Positions 54,509 through 62,706 of a stretch of 64,000 nucleotides of DNA are shown here, piece by piece. The notes below the pieces were generated by a model that was not told the origin of the DNA, searched no databases, and was given only the letters and a program-made list of their open reading frames with translations. Made by a program: the position numbers and the translations under genes. Position 1 is the first letter of the stretch, and each line of letters starts with the position of its first letter. The DNA is from AC-32 sp963813435 (GTDB taxonomy: Bacteria; Actinomycetota; Thermoleophilia; Gaiellales; Gaiellaceae), in assembly GCA_963813435.1 (NCBI GenBank), contig CAWEYY010000001.1, positions 124,001-188,000 of the forward strand, read 5' to 3'.

Positions 54509-55084
54509 CTAGAGACCGGTGCCGCCGACGTCCTGGCTCATGACGGCGACGTACGGGAGGTTGCGGTAGCGCTCGGCGAAGTCGAGCCCGTAGCCGACGA
54601 CGAAGCGGTCGGGGATCTCGAACCCGATGTAGCGCACGGGAACGTCGATCTGGCGCCGCGCGGGCTTGGTCAGCAGCGCGCACACCTCGAGCGTCGCGGG
54701 CTCTCGAGACTCGAGGTTCCGCATCAGGTAGGAGAGGGTCAGGCCCGAGTCGATGATGTCCTCCACAACGAGGACGTCGCGCCCCTCGATGTTGATGTCG
54801 AGATCCTTGAGGATGCGGACGATTCCCGACGAGTCGGTCGAGTCGCCGTAGCTCGAGATCGCCATGAAGTCGACCTCGCAGGGGATCGTCAGGTGGCGCA
54901 TCAGGTCGGCCATGAAGAAGACGGCGCCCTTGAGGACGCCGATCAGGAGCAGGTCGCGGCCGTGGTAGTCGGCGGAGACCTCGGCGCCGAGCTCGCCCAC
55001 GCGCGCCCGGAGCGTCTCCTCGTCGACGAGGATCTCGCCGACGCCGTACTCGAGGTCGGTCTCGAAGCTGCTCGTCTCGGTCAC
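54509..55084 (-). CDS. hpt: Hypoxanthine phosphoribosyltransferase
   Basis: Salvages hypoxanthine and guanine with PRPP. GTG at 55084 overlaps the tilS stop (GTGA) and gives 191 residues. The PRPP-binding motif is VLVVEDIIDSGLTLSYLM near residue 108; LLIGVLKGAVFFMADL and YIGFEIPDRFVVGYGLDF are the other family segments. The tilS-hpt-ftsH gene order is strong support. Confidence 0.95.
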   Translation of the reverse strand: MTETSSFETDLEYGVGEILVDEETLRARVGELGAEVSADYHGRDLLLIGVLKGAVFFMADLMRHLTIPCEVDFMAISSYGDSTDSSGIVRILKDLDINIEGRDVLVVEDIIDSGLTLSYLMRNLESREPATLEVCALLTKPARRQIDVPVRYIGFEIPDRFVVGYGLDFAERYRNLPYVAVMSQDVGGTGL

Positions 55085-56061
55085 GCGTCCCTCCTGGCCC
55101 GGATGCCCGGGGCGTCGATGATCCCCGGAACGGCGACGACCTCCTGTCCGCGCACGACGAGTGGCCACGCTTCGCGCTCGGATCTCGGGATCTTGGCGTC
55201 CACGAACACGTCCTGAATCTTCTTGCGGCGCCCGGCGAGCCTGTCGCCGGGGCGCCAGCTACGTACCTTAAGGCCTGAGAGCTCCGATTCAATCCGCCAC
55301 CGACCCCAGCGGACGTCTCCGTGCAGCGCGACCGGGGTCTGCTCCAGCCAGACGCGGTCGTACTCGCGGACCGCGGTGAGGCCGTTGCCGAGGTCGACTC
55401 GCTTCGAGCCGGCGGTCGCGGCGAGGAGGCCGTCGAGCCTCGAGGGGCGCTGCTCGGCGAGGCGCAGGAGGTTTTGCTCGGCGCCAGGGTGCAGTCGCCG
55501 CAGGAGCGGGAGGATCTGCTCGCGGATCAGGCCTCGGCTCGTGTCGGGGTTCGAGCTGTCCGTGCGGAACTCGAGCTGCTCGACGCGGCAGTAGGCCTCG
55601 GTCTCCTCGCGCCAGAGGGGAAGAAGCGGGCGCACGACTCCGTCCTCGCGCTTCGGCTTGATCGCCTTCGTGGAGCCGCTCGCGACGAGGCGGTAGAGGA
55701 TCGTCTCGACCTGGTCCGAGGCGGTGTGGCCGGTCGCGCGGAGCTTCTCGCGCGCGAACGAGTAGCGGAGCTCGCGGAGCGCGTCCTCGGTGGGGTGCGC
55801 CGGCGGCGGCGCCTCGACGACCTCGGCGCCGAGGACGTCGCGGCAGAAGCGGGCGTCCTCCTCCGACTCGCGGCCGCGGAGGCCGTGGTTCACATGGAGC
55901 GCCTCGACGCGGTAGCCGAGCGCTCGCAGCGAGTGCCAGAGACAGCTGGAGTCCGCTCCGCCCGAGACGAGGGCGGTGACGTCTCCGCCCGGTGCGATCA
56001 GGTCGTAAGCGCGGATGTGCTCTTCGACCCTGGAACGCAGCTCCGCCGGTGTGGCGCTCAT
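55081..56061 (-). CDS. tilS: tRNA(Ile)-lysidine synthase
   Basis: Modifies cytidine 34 of tRNA-Ile(CAU) to lysidine, switching it from Met to Ile. The 326 residues carry the PP-loop TALVSGGADSSCLWHSL near residue 30, then LHVNHGLRGRESEEDA and LATGHTASDQVETIL-type sequence (RATGHTASDQVETILYRLVA) typical of TilS. The C-terminal domain is short. ATG at 56061. Confidence 0.95.
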   Translation of the reverse strand: MSATPAELRSRVEEHIRAYDLIAPGGDVTALVSGGADSSCLWHSLRALGYRVEALHVNHGLRGRESEEDARFCRDVLGAEVVEAPPPAHPTEDALRELRYSFAREKLRATGHTASDQVETILYRLVASGSTKAIKPKREDGVVRPLLPLWREETEAYCRVEQLEFRTDSSNPDTSRGLIREQILPLLRRLHPGAEQNLLRLAEQRPSRLDGLLAATAGSKRVDLGNGLTAVREYDRVWLEQTPVALHGDVRWGRWRIESELSGLKVRSWRPGDRLAGRRKKIQDVFVDAKIPRSEREAWPLVVRGQEVVAVPGIIDAPGIRARRDA

Positions 56062-56187
56062 TGGCGACAGTCTTGCAGCCGTGAGCAGGCGTCACGCTTT
56101 CGTCACGAACGCGTCACACACACGTGCGCACTTGCTGGTTACGCTCTCCGTGGGGAGGAGGCTGGGCGCGCCGTACTAAGGGGACCG

Positions 56188-56215
56188 TCCGGGGAGCGGC
56201 GCAAGGCCGCCCGGA
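56188..56215 (-). terminator. Hairpin after the secreted hypothetical gene
   Basis: On the minus strand, TCCGGGCGGC pairs with GCCG and CCCGGA around a CTTGC loop, directly after the TGA at 56216-56218. Stop codon followed by a stem with a CTTG loop recalls the repeat elements, but the rest does not match. No T-run follows. Confidence 0.5.
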
Positions 56216-56680
56216 TCAGAGCAGCGGGCTGAGGTCGCAGCCGCGGGCCGAGAGAGCCGGCTGCGCCTTCTCGAGCACGCCGTGCGCGTAGTTCGCCAGC
56301 CCGTAGGCGCGGTACATGTGCGGGCCTGCGTTGCCCTTGCGCTCCTGCAGCTGCACGGCCCTCGCGTACTCGGTGAGCATCCCGACCATCAGCCGCTTCG
56401 TCTGCCGGAGCGACGGATCGGTCGGCCCCATCCCGTGAACCGTCTTCGCCGCACCACGCGCCTCCCGCACGACGTCGCTCCCGTCCGCGTCGCCGCTCTG
56501 GTACTGGTCGGCCCAGATGCCGAGCGCGGTCATGTTCGTCCGCGCGGCCTGGATGAACTGCCGATCGGGCGCCGAGCACGTGTGGGCGAGCGAAGGCCTG
56601 GCCCGCCCGACATGGGCGAGCATCAGGGCAAGCGTGAGCATGGCGAGAAGGCCAGCCGCAGTGAGGCCGAGGCGCCGCAC
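56216..56680 (-). CDS. Secreted hypothetical protein, 154 residues
   Basis: GTG at 56680 starts a signal peptide (LGLTAAGLLAMLTLALMLAH). The mature part is helical (RQFIQAARTNMTALGIWADQ, RLMVGMLTEYARAVQLQERK) with two Cys, one just after the signal and one near the end (ARGCDL), suggesting a disulphide. No family recognised. It is alone between tilS and a GNAT gene, with a hairpin right after its stop. Confidence 0.6.
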   Translation of the reverse strand: MRRLGLTAAGLLAMLTLALMLAHVGRARPSLAHTCSAPDRQFIQAARTNMTALGIWADQYQSGDADGSDVVREARGAAKTVHGMGPTDPSLRQTKRLMVGMLTEYARAVQLQERKGNAGPHMYRAYGLANYAHGVLEKAQPALSARGCDLSPLL

Positions 56681-56765
56681 GGACTCGAATTCTCGGCACG
56701 AGGCGCGAGCGTGACTACCCCCGAACCGGGGTATTGGCGAACTTGCCGCGAACGGCACGAATCGG

Positions 56766-57545
56766 TCAGAAGATCAGCGAGCGGTACGAGGCAACGCGTC
56801 GCATGCCGATTGCCTCGTAGACCCGAATCGCTGGCGCGTTCTCCGCGCGCACGAAGAGGCAGACGGCGGGCACGCGCTCGAGCAGCAGCCGGCAGAGGTC
56901 GCGCATGCCGCGCTGGGCGTACTTCTGGCCGCGCACGGCGGGGTCGACCCAGACCTGCTGAAGCTGCACCGCTGACGGCGTCCACGCGGACGCCTCCGCC
57001 TTGAAGAGGATCGTGCCGTCGTCCGCCCAGATCCACGAGCGCTCGTCCTCGATCTGCATCCGCGTGCGCCAGCGGAAGCTCTCGGGGTCACGCGCGAGCG
57101 GGTCGATCCCGATCTCCTCGCGGTGCGCCTCCGCACACGCGGGAACCAGCAGGTCGAAGTCGTCCTCGGTCGCAGGCCGCAGGCCCGTCTCCCCCGGCTC
57201 AGGTGGGCGCTCGAGGACGTAGACGGGCTGTCCCGGCCGGTCTTCGCGCGGCGACGGCAGCTGGGCGCGGGCCGCTTCCCAGAGATCGGTGACCGCGTCC
57301 TCCTCCCCGATGAGCATCAGCGCACGCCCGGCCGCGGCCACGTCCGCGAATGCAGCACAGCCGGTCCCGGACGGAACGACGTTCGAGCCCACGTGGCACA
57401 GCGCCTCGAGCCGGCCGTTCTCCTCGACTGCGGTGAAGCGGCCGTAGCCGCGCCGCGCGACGTCCTCGAGGAAGACGCGCTCGATCGGGTCCTCGGCACA
57501 GAACGCGAGGATCTCGTCCAGGCGGGGTTGCTTCAAGCTGGGCAT
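56766..57545 (-). CDS. GNAT acetyltransferase with DUF4081 N-terminal domain
   Basis: ATG at 57545 gives 259 residues. Residues 1-125 resemble the DUF4081 half found before actinobacterial GNAT domains (RVFLEDVARRGYGRFTAVEE), and residues 130-259 form the GNAT domain, with QVWVDPAVRGQKYAQRGMRD as acetyl-CoA motif A and RAENAPAIRVYEAIGMRRVA near the C-terminus. Substrate unknown. Divergent from deoD; repeat copy 5 lies between the two starts. Confidence 0.8.
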   Translation of the reverse strand: MPSLKQPRLDEILAFCAEDPIERVFLEDVARRGYGRFTAVEENGRLEALCHVGSNVVPSGTGCAAFADVAAAGRALMLIGEEDAVTDLWEAARAQLPSPREDRPGQPVYVLERPPEPGETGLRPATEDDFDLLVPACAEAHREEIGIDPLARDPESFRWRTRMQIEDERSWIWADDGTILFKAEASAWTPSAVQLQQVWVDPAVRGQKYAQRGMRDLCRLLLERVPAVCLFVRAENAPAIRVYEAIGMRRVASYRSLIF

Positions 57546-57570
57546 CGGCTCGGGAAACTCTAGGGCGCAA

Positions 57571-57603
57571 CCTCTTTGGGCGGCGTCGCACGCGAGCGCC
57601 TTA
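57571..57603 (-). repeat. Palindromic TRA-hairpin element, copy 5, truncated
   Basis: On the minus strand: TAA (57601-57603), a hairpin-1 region of 19 nt from GGCGCTCGC to GACGCC and the linker GCCCAAAGAGG. Hairpin 2 is missing. It lies between two divergent genes, so its TAA ends no gene here. Best matched by copy 2 (6636-6715). Confidence 0.6.
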
Positions 57604-57613
57604 AGCTCTCCCC

Positions 57614-58321
57614 GTGCCGATCCACGTCCGTGCCGAACCGGGTGACTACGGCGACGCCTGCCTGCTCCCCGGCGACCCCCTGCGCGCGAAGTACATCGCC
57701 GAGACCTACCTCGACAATGTCGTCCAGCGGAACGCGGAGCGGGGCATGCTCGGGTACTCGGGTGAGTACGAGGGCGCACCAGTTTCCGTGCAGGCGACCG
57801 GGATGGGCTGCCCCTCGGCCGCGATCGTGATGGAGGAGCTCGTCCAGCTCGGCGTCAAGCGCTTCCTGCGCGTCGGGACGTGCGGCGGCCTGCAGCACGA
57901 CCTGCAGCTGGGGGACCTGATCGTCGCGGTCTCGGCCGTGCCGGCCGACGGCACCGCGCGCCACTATGTGGGCGGCGAGCCGCACACGCCGACCGCCGAC
58001 TGGGAGCTCGTCCACGGCGCCGTCCATGCGGCGAAGGAGCTCGGCCAGCCGGTCCGGGTCGGAGCGATCGCCTCCAGCGACACGTTCTACGACCCCGACC
58101 CCGAGCGGCACAAGCGCTGGTCTGAGCGCGGCGTGCTCGGCGTCGAGATGGAGGCCGCCGTGCTGTTCACGATCGGCGCGCTCCGGAACGTGCACGCGGG
58201 CTGCCTCCTGACCGTGAGCGACATCGTGATCGGCGAGGAGTTCACGCGGATCTCGGACGACGACCTCCGCGCCTCCGTCGACCGCATGACCCGCGTCGCG
58301 CTGGCGACCGTCACGCACTGA
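57614..58321 (+). CDS. deoD: Purine-nucleoside phosphorylase, DeoD type
   Basis: Phosphorolysis of purine nucleosides to base and ribose 1-phosphate. GTG at 57614 gives 235 residues. CLLPGDPLRAKYIAETYLDN opens the enzyme, VGTCGGLQHDLQLGDLIV holds the phosphate loop, LGVEMEAAVLF has the M-E-x substrate pair, and LTVSDIVIGEEFTR is near the end. Length and order fit the hexameric DeoD group. With hpt in the same window, purine salvage is well represented. Confidence 0.94.
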   Translation: MPIHVRAEPGDYGDACLLPGDPLRAKYIAETYLDNVVQRNAERGMLGYSGEYEGAPVSVQATGMGCPSAAIVMEELVQLGVKRFLRVGTCGGLQHDLQLGDLIVAVSAVPADGTARHYVGGEPHTPTADWELVHGAVHAAKELGQPVRVGAIASSDTFYDPDPERHKRWSERGVLGVEMEAAVLFTIGALRNVHAGCLLTVSDIVIGEEFTRISDDDLRASVDRMTRVALATVTH

Positions 58322-58344
58322 CGTCGTTGGTGTCGAGCCCATCA

Positions 58345-58421
58345 GTGTCGACCGGTCATTTCCGACGGGCACGCGAGCAGAGCCCGCACGCCCTGAGACC
58401 GGCACCGCAAGCGGTGCCTCA
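58345..58421 (-). repeat. Palindromic TRA-hairpin element, copy 6 (77-nt type)
   Basis: Exactly as long as the copy at 46955, with 60 of 77 identical positions and no gap. On the minus strand: TGAG, hairpin 1 with 7-bp stem GGCACCG/CGGTGCC and loop CTTG, linker, hairpin 2 (12+3+12) and tail GACCGGTCGACAC. Its inner end touches the ATT start of the kinase gene on the plus strand. Confidence 0.8.
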
Positions 58422-59329
58422 TTAGCGCAACCGTCTTTCTCGTCAACCCGGCCGCCGACAACGGCTCGACCGGCCGCCGCTGGCCGGAGCTCGCGCACCG
58501 CGCGGCTGCGCTCGGCCTCGCCGGAGACGCGCTCGTCTCAGAGCGGCAGGGCCAGCTCGGGGGGCTAGCCCGACAGGCGGCCGAGGGCGGGGCAACGCTC
58601 CTCGTCGTGATCGGCGGCGACGGCACCGTCAACGAGGTCGTGCAGGGGATCGCGGGCCTTGAAGGAGTCGAGCTGGCCGTGATCCCGCGCGGGACCGGCT
58701 GGGACTTCGTCCGCACGTACGAGATCCCGAAGGGGTTCGACGACGCCGTCGCGGTCGCGCGCGACGGGAGCACGCGAACGATCGACCTCGGTCGCGCGCG
58801 CTATCGCTCCTGGGAGGGGACCGAACAGGAGGCGTATTTCGCGAACATCGCCAGCGCCGGGATGAGCGGCGCGATCGCCAAGCGCGCCAACGACACGACG
58901 AAGGCCCTCGGCGGCAAGGCGTCCTACCTCTGGGCGACGTTCGCCGTCTTCGCCCGCTGGCAGAACGGCGAGGTGAACGTGACCGTGGACGGCGAGCGGC
59001 GGAGCGGCCGGATGCACGACGTCGTCGTCGCGAACGGGCGCTACTTCGGCGGCGGGATGATGATCTGTCCGGAGGCCGAGCCCGACGACGGCCTCTTCGA
59101 CGTCCTCACGATCGGCGACCTCACGAAGCGCGATCTGCTGCTGACCCTCCCGAAGACCTACCGCGGCAAGCACCTGCCGCACCCGAAGGCCGAGGTGCTG
59201 CGAGGTGCATCGGTCGGGATCGACGCGCCCGCCCCGCTCCCCGTCGAGTTCGACGGCGAGCAGCCCGGCACGACGCCGGTCCGCTTCGAGGTGGTCGCGC
59301 AGGCGCTGCGCCTGCGCGTGCCGCGCTAG
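58421..59329 (+). CDS. Diacylglycerol/sphingosine-kinase-like lipid kinase
   Basis: A 302-residue protein if translated from ATT at 58421. VFLVNPAADNGSTGRRW near residue 5 is the family N-terminus, VIGGDGTVNEVVQGI the phosphate loop and PRGTGWDFVRTYEIP the second motif, with Trp for the usual Asn. No ATG, GTG or TTG lies between the upstream in-frame TGA (58394) and the NPxA motif; the next candidate, GTG at 58607, would remove it. Hence the start is ATT or the gene has been damaged by the repeat insertion (copy 6). Confidence 0.78.
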   Translation: MSATVFLVNPAADNGSTGRRWPELAHRAAALGLAGDALVSERQGQLGGLARQAAEGGATLLVVIGGDGTVNEVVQGIAGLEGVELAVIPRGTGWDFVRTYEIPKGFDDAVAVARDGSTRTIDLGRARYRSWEGTEQEAYFANIASAGMSGAIAKRANDTTKALGGKASYLWATFAVFARWQNGEVNVTVDGERRSGRMHDVVVANGRYFGGGMMICPEAEPDDGLFDVLTIGDLTKRDLLLTLPKTYRGKHLPHPKAEVLRGASVGIDAPAPLPVEFDGEQPGTTPVRFEVVAQALRLRVPR

Positions 59330-59640
59330 CTGCTCGCGTCCGCCTTCGGCTTGGGCTTGGCCTTCGGCTTCGCCTTCGCCCTCGTGGTGGTCGTCTTCCG
59401 CCCACCGCCCTGGCCGGTGAGCTTCGCGACCCTGCGCTCGAGAGCCGCGACCCGCTTCTCGAGCTCGTCGATGCCGCGGACCTTCTTCTGCAGCTCGTCG
59501 ACGCGCTCCCTGAGGTCCTTGCCGGCCTCGAGCACGCGCTGGGTCGCAGGAAGGTCGACGATGCGGCCCACGACGTCCTCGCCGCGGTCGGTCAGGATCC
59601 CGATCAGGTCCTGCTTGAGATCTCTCTTTGGCTCAGCCAT
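59326..59640 (-). CDS. Small coiled-coil protein with Lys/Pro-rich tail
   Basis: ATG at 59640 after AAAGGCGG gives 104 residues. Residues 35-75 form a heptad coiled-coil (LRERVDELQKKVRGIDELEK), the tail is TTTRAKAKPKAKPKPKADAS. The type resembles phasin-like or small DNA/poly-phosphate-binding proteins, but no family is certain. Convergent with the lipid-kinase gene through a shared CTAG. Confidence 0.6.
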   Translation of the reverse strand: MAEPKRDLKQDLIGILTDRGEDVVGRIVDLPATQRVLEAGKDLRERVDELQKKVRGIDELEKRVAALERRVAKLTGQGGGRKTTTTRAKAKPKAKPKPKADASS

Positions 59641-59687
59641 TCGTTCCGCCTTTCGTCGGCCGCGGACCCTACTAGACCCTCCCCAGG

Positions 59688-61208
59688 CTACCGGGCGCCG
59701 ACGCGCGTGACGACGTACTCGAGCTCGTAGCAGCCGAGCCTGTTCACGCGCGGGCACGTCGTGCCGACCTTCGACGGGCGGCCGCGGTGGCGTCCGAGCG
59801 ACGCGACCGGCGACCTGAAGCGGTTGACGATCATCCCCGGCACGTCGTCGCCGTCGAACGTGCCGACTTCCTGCGGCCGCGGGCACGGGGACATCGCGTG
59901 CCCGGCGCCGTCCGCGTTGCCGAGCCGTCCCCAGTCGCATTCGCGCGTGAAGACGAACAGGCGCCAGGGCGTCGCGCGAGGGACGTAGAGGTTCACGGTC
60001 GGGCCCCTGCGGAAGACCTGGCCGTCATGCGCACGCACCAGGCCGTTTCCCCAGACCGTCCAGATCCCGCCCGCGTCCAGATAGACGTTCCACTCGCCGG
60101 GCGGCGTGGAGATCTGCTCGCCGTGCGTCGTCTGCTTCGAGCCGCACATCGCCGCGCCGTTCGGGCAGCCCGGATCCATCGCACGCCGGACGAGCAGGCG
60201 CACGAAGCGGACGCGAAGGTGGACCGGCGCGGGAGCTCCGGTCCAGCCGGCGAGGACGCGCTTCGCAACGACGAGCTTCTGAGCGGGAGCGTCGACCGTG
60301 ACGGTCACGTCAACCCTGCGGCCGTGGACACTCGTGTGGACTCGCGGCGCGCCCGCAGAGCTGCCGGCGTCGACCACGCGCACCTTCAGCCGGGAGCTCC
60401 TGGCCGGCCGCGGGGGGACGCGCAACGAGAAGGAGTACGTGCCGCTGATGTCCTGCCACCTGCTCTCCGTCGCGAGGCAGGCCTGGAACGCAACGCGGTC
60501 GCCCTTCGCCGCGTGCGCGCAGTCCGCCTCGACGCCCGCGTAGGTCTTGTCGCTCGACAGATAGAGATCGCCTTCGCTCTCGCCGCGCGGGCTGAACGGC
60601 GACGGCGCGCCACCGCGCCGCGCGACCCACAGCGCACGGTACGAGTGGATCTCGGTGCGCTCGCCCGCAGGCGTCCAGTGGCCGCAGTCCCAGATCCAGG
60701 AGCCGACGATCGAGACCCGGTCGCCCTTCTCGGGCCACGCGAACCGAGGGAGCGCGGCCTGCTCGCGCTCGACGTGCACGCGCCCGGTCGACGGGCTCGT
60801 GCCCGCGTAGTTGCCGGTGTGCTGGGCCGGGTCGCCGCCCAGGAGGCCCGCGTACGCCGCATCGGGAAGCACGTCGAAGTTGAAGTCGTAGGCACGGTGG
60901 ATGGGCGGCAGGTCCTCCTCGGTCGGGTGCACCGCGAGATCGGGGACGTAGCGCGACGAGATGACGCCCTCGAGCCTCTGCGGAGGTGGCGGCGGGCCGC
61001 TCGCCGGCGCGTTGCGGTCGCCGACGTAGACCCAGGTCGGGATCAGCCGCTGCGTCTGGTCGATGTAGTTGCGGCCGCAGCCGTCGAGGATCGCCTCCTG
61101 CGGGTCCGGCGCGGGCGGGCTCGGGCTCCCGGCGAGCGCGGCGAGCGTGGCCGCGAGCCCTGCCGTCAGCACCGCCGCCACGAAGACGATGCGGACCCTG
61201 CGCGTCAC
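59688..61208 (-). CDS. Secreted Cys-rich hypothetical protein coupled to L,D-transpeptidase
   Basis: GTG at 61208 sits in GTGA with the transpeptidase stop, giving 506 residues. RIVFVAAVLTAGLAATLAAL is a signal or anchor helix. The mature part has about nine Cys, a segment DCGHWTPAGERTEIHSYRAL with Trp/His/Arg that looks conserved, and PGEWNVYLDAGGIWTVWG near residue 390. No family recognised. The coupled upstream enzyme suggests a role at the cell wall. Confidence 0.62.
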   Translation of the reverse strand: MTRRVRIVFVAAVLTAGLAATLAALAGSPSPPAPDPQEAILDGCGRNYIDQTQRLIPTWVYVGDRNAPASGPPPPPQRLEGVISSRYVPDLAVHPTEEDLPPIHRAYDFNFDVLPDAAYAGLLGGDPAQHTGNYAGTSPSTGRVHVEREQAALPRFAWPEKGDRVSIVGSWIWDCGHWTPAGERTEIHSYRALWVARRGGAPSPFSPRGESEGDLYLSSDKTYAGVEADCAHAAKGDRVAFQACLATESRWQDISGTYSFSLRVPPRPARSSRLKVRVVDAGSSAGAPRVHTSVHGRRVDVTVTVDAPAQKLVVAKRVLAGWTGAPAPVHLRVRFVRLLVRRAMDPGCPNGAAMCGSKQTTHGEQISTPPGEWNVYLDAGGIWTVWGNGLVRAHDGQVFRRGPTVNLYVPRATPWRLFVFTRECDWGRLGNADGAGHAMSPCPRPQEVGTFDGDDVPGMIVNRFRSPVASLGRHRGRPSKVGTTCPRVNRLGCYELEYVVTRVGAR

Positions 61209-61972
61209 TCGGTGATCGTGACCGGGGTCCCGGCCGGCGTCGCGGCGAACAGCCGCTTGAGCACCTGGTTGCGCACGCGGATGCAGCCGTTCGAGGCCGC
61301 GCGGCCGATCGACCACGGCTCGTTCGTGCCGTGGATCGCGACCGGGCCGCCCTGCGCCCAGTTCCGGAGCACCTTCGAGTAGGCGGAGATGCCGAGCGCG
61401 CCCGGGCCGTACGGGCCCGCCGTGTTCGCCGGGATGAGCCGCTGGTTGACGTAGTAACTGCCGGTCGGCGTCGGCGTGCGTCGCGAGCCGACGGCGACGA
61501 CGGTTCGGAGCACCGGCTGCCCGTTTCGGAAGAGCGTGAGCCGACGCGCCGAGACGTCGACGCGGATCCGCGTCCTCACCTTGCCGAGGTCGACCGCGCC
61601 GGCCCGCACGAACCCGGTGACGCCGTTCGGCCGGACCGGGAGCTGCACGCGGTACCAGGCTGCGCGGCAGTCGCGTCGGCGCACCGACACGAGCACGCGG
61701 AAGACCGTCGGGTAGCCGTTTCGGTTCAGGCGCCCGAAGCTCGCGAAGGGCCGCCGTCCCGGGCCGCGGTACGCGCGGGCGCGCGTGCGCACGACGGCAG
61801 CCACGGAGACCCGGCTCGAGCCGACTCGCATGGCGGTGCCGCTACGGCAGTGGGGCGTGGGAGCCGCCCCCGGAGCCCCGACGCTCAGCTCCCGCTGCGT
61901 CATCGAGCACGAGGCGGCGAGGAGACAGACCGGCAGAAGCGAAACGAGCGGAAGGAGGTGCCGGTGTCGCAC
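61205..61972 (-). CDS. L,D-transpeptidase (YkuD), probable lipoprotein
   Basis: Cross-links peptidoglycan by 3-3 bonds or attaches proteins. GTG at 61972 gives 255 residues with a signal sequence and possible lipobox (LLAASC). The YkuD catalytic stretch is VAIHGTNEPWSIGRAASNGC followed by IRV, with His and the nucleophile Cys. An SH3-like region precedes it (VSVRRRDCRAAWYRVQLPVR). An AT-rich gap with a -10-like TACTAA lies upstream, giving a nearly leaderless message. Confidence 0.9.
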   Translation of the reverse strand: MRHRHLLPLVSLLPVCLLAASCSMTQRELSVGAPGAAPTPHCRSGTAMRVGSSRVSVAAVVRTRARAYRGPGRRPFASFGRLNRNGYPTVFRVLVSVRRRDCRAAWYRVQLPVRPNGVTGFVRAGAVDLGKVRTRIRVDVSARRLTLFRNGQPVLRTVVAVGSRRTPTPTGSYYVNQRLIPANTAGPYGPGALGISAYSKVLRNWAQGGPVAIHGTNEPWSIGRAASNGCIRVRNQVLKRLFAATPAGTPVTITE

Positions 61973-62083
61973 CCTGACGAGCTTAGTACGAATGCCAAGC
62001 AGGCTTTACCAAATCGCCACAATCTCCTCACCCTTTTTGGCGTCGTAGCTTCCGACTCCGTCGCTACGCTCAAATCGAGGACG

Positions 62084-62248
62084 ATGACTCAGCTCTTCTC
62101 CCACCGGCGCTCACCCCACAAGCACATTCCGGCCCGCATGTACGTCATGGTGCAGCGGCTCGGCATCCCGTACGAGGTCGAGCGCACCGTCTGCGCGAAG
62201 TGCGACCGGGTGCTGGACGAGCGGCCGCTCAAGCGCGCCGCAGCCTAA
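62084..62248 (+). CDS. Small conserved-looking protein with a CxxC pair, 54 residues
   Basis: ATG at 62084 after CGAGGACG gives 54 residues. The sequence runs from MTQLFSHRRSPHKHIPARMY through RLGIPYEVERTVCAKCDRVL to DERPLKRAAA. The T-V-C-x-x-C pair looks like half a zinc ribbon, and the rest is basic. Codon use follows the genome and the frame fills the gap neatly, so a real gene is likely. Function unknown. Confidence 0.6.
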   Translation: MTQLFSHRRSPHKHIPARMYVMVQRLGIPYEVERTVCAKCDRVLDERPLKRAAA

Positions 62249-62283
62249 CCGCGCACACCGTCCGGGCCTGAGACAATGGGCCG

Positions 62284-62706
62284 GTGCCGCCGCCCGTCGG
62301 CCAGATCGAGCTGGACGAGGGAACGACCTCCAAGCTCGCATTCGCGCTTCGCGACGCGCTCGCCCGCAACGTCGACCGGAGCGAGGGGCAACGCGCGCTC
62401 GAGAGGCTTCACGGCCGCGTGCTGGTGCGCGCGGAGGACCGCGATCGCGCGGTCACGATCGACGTCGAGGAGAGCCACATCCGGATCGCGGACGGCGAGC
62501 GGCCCGACGCCCGGATCCGGATCGTCGGCGACGAGGAAGCGATCCTCGCTCTGACGCGCGTGCCGTTCCGCGGGCCGGTGCCGGAGGCCTGGTCGCCCGC
62601 GGGCCGCACCGCGCTCAAGCGCCAACTCGGCGGCGAGCTGACGATCCGCGGCATGGTGCTGCGCTCGCCGAGCGTCCTGCGGCTGCTACGGCTCCTCGCC
62701 GCGTAG
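62284..62706 (+). CDS. SCP2-like sterol-carrier-fold protein
   Basis: GTG at 62284 gives 140 residues. GRVLVRAEDRDRAVTIDVEE, SHIRIADGERPDARIRIVGD and LGGELTIRGMVLRSPSVLRL have the strand-helix order of SCP2 lipid-transfer domains. Substrate unknown. Its 3' end overlaps the convergent Sir2 gene by 21 bp. Confidence 0.6.
   Translation: MPPPVGQIELDEGTTSKLAFALRDALARNVDRSEGQRALERLHGRVLVRAEDRDRAVTIDVEESHIRIADGERPDARIRIVGDEEAILALTRVPFRGPVPEAWSPAGRTALKRQLGGELTIRGMVLRSPSVLRLLRLLAA

Noticed and set aside
56188..56215. Hairpin after the 56216 stop as a seventh TRA-hairpin element
   Set aside because: It has a stop codon and a CTTG loop, but lacks hairpin 2, linker and tail; an ordinary terminator explains it.
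56670..56700. T-arm-like string near 56680 suggesting a tRNA
   Set aside because: No acceptor stem, anticodon arm or D-arm can be formed around it; the bases belong to the start of the secreted hypothetical gene.
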